Assembly: GCF_002081825.1 (NCBI RefSeq)
Contig: NZ_MUKU01000006.1
Span: 142,678-206,677, forward strand
Origin: Chromobacterium haemolyticum
GTDB lineage: Bacteria; Pseudomonadota; Gammaproteobacteria; Burkholderiales; Chromobacteriaceae
DNA length: 64,000 nucleotides
Direction: 5' to 3'
Within the stretch, counting starts at the first letter, position 1. Each line of letters starts with the position of its first letter. The notes beneath the pieces are model-generated. The model searched no databases. It saw only the letters and a list, made by a program, of their open reading frames with translations, and was not told the origin of the DNA. Of the stretch, positions 63,857 through 64,000 are shown one piece after another. A program made the translations under genes and the position numbers.

Positions 63857-64000
63857 AGAGCCTGTTCAAAGTATTTTGAGTAAGAGCCCCAAGAAGGCCA
63901 GATGGATAAACTGTAGGCTGGTATTGAGTTTCCGCTCGCAGTTCTTCCACAGCCTTCTGCTCTTTTCCAACCAAGCGAAGCTGCGCTCAACAACCCAGCG
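63857..64000 (-). mobile_element. IS5-family insertion sequence, one end
   Basis: The element enters at about 63857 with an end reading AGAGCCTGTTCAAAGTATTT next to TA of the receptor gene, and runs off the window. The transposase 3' end lies inside it. The outer bases resemble the ends of the MITE-like repeats (GAGCCTGTT). Confidence 0.75.
63866..64000 (-). CDS. IS5-family transposase, C-terminal part
   Basis: 44 residues from the window edge to a TGA: RWVVERSFAWLEKSRRLWKN, then CERKLNTSLQFIHLAFLGLLLKIL. RWVVER.FAWL..SRRL is the conserved E (glutamate of DDE) region of IS5-group (IS427/IS1031 subgroups) DDE transposases. The rest lies outside the window. Confidence 0.85.
   Translation of the reverse strand, partial: RWVVERSFAWLEKSRRLWKNCERKLNTSLQFIHLAFLGLLLKIL

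Noticed and set aside
57000..64000. CRISPR-associated Tn7-like transposon (I-F3) at the mini-array
   Set aside because: No tnsA/B/C, tniQ or cas genes and no Tn7 ends are visible. The idea is kept only as a possible origin of the array.

Overview
The window looks like chromosomal DNA from a high-GC betaproteobacterium of the order Neisseriales, most likely Chromobacterium or a close relative. The protein families fit this (E. coli-like tyrS, lysA/lysR, hom-thrC, flgAMN, a che cluster, Sec-dependent formate dehydrogenase N), and so do the GC-rich codon use and the unlinked amino acid biosynthesis genes. The genus is inferred from overall impression; no database was searched.

Layout. 1-1040: 3' end of rpoD, its terminator and a CAU tRNA. 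1200-8700: a GntR-type regulator facing a minus-strand block of a GadC-like antiporter, a tyrosine-type decarboxylase, an aromatic amino acid permease and tyrS, which reads as a tyrosine/tyramine locus. 8700-19030: mltA, a BON-domain protein, divergent lysA/lysR, alaX, rluA, ndh, an MFS carrier and small unknowns. 19278-23762: alaA, then hom, a small cysteine-containing secreted protein and thrC, the last three overlapping. 23800-30200: an autotransporter esterase, flgA-flgM-flgN with a sigma-28 promoter, a CobD-like protein and a RhlE-type helicase.

30540-38240 carries the selenocysteine machinery: selC (tRNA-Sec), selB and selA. These are interleaved with a SUOX-fold periplasmic protein plus hybrid kinase pair, a CDF metal exporter and glpM. 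It serves the formate dehydrogenase N locus at 50394-56831 (fdhD, fdnG with an in-frame UGA at codon 196, fdnH, fdnI, fdhE). Between them, at 39475-50245, is a minus-strand chemotaxis operon: a membrane CheZ-like protein, cheY, a STAS protein, cheA, mcp, cheW, an atypical mcp, cheD, cheB and a REC-EAL protein. It has no cheR.

57049-64000: lysC, then a tRNA-Ser(GCU) gene whose 3' end is repeated about 2.6 kb downstream. The repeats bracket a lower-GC islet carrying a DUF2975/HTH/membrane-protein set and an IS remnant. tRNA-Arg(ACG) and tRNA-Glu(UUC) follow. Directly behind the tRNA-Glu terminator is a two-repeat, one-spacer CRISPR locus of the type I-F repeat family, with no cas genes in view. 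The window ends with a MarR-GNAT fusion regulator and a TonB-dependent receptor gene cut by an IS5-family element.

Two copies of a roughly 140-bp MITE-like repeat (13347 and 39308) lie against gene stop codons. The most interesting items are the orphan I-F mini-array, the tRNA-Ser islet, the membrane CheZ-like protein beside cheY in a cheR-less operon, the SUOX-like/hybrid-kinase pair, and the tyramine cassette linked to tyrS.
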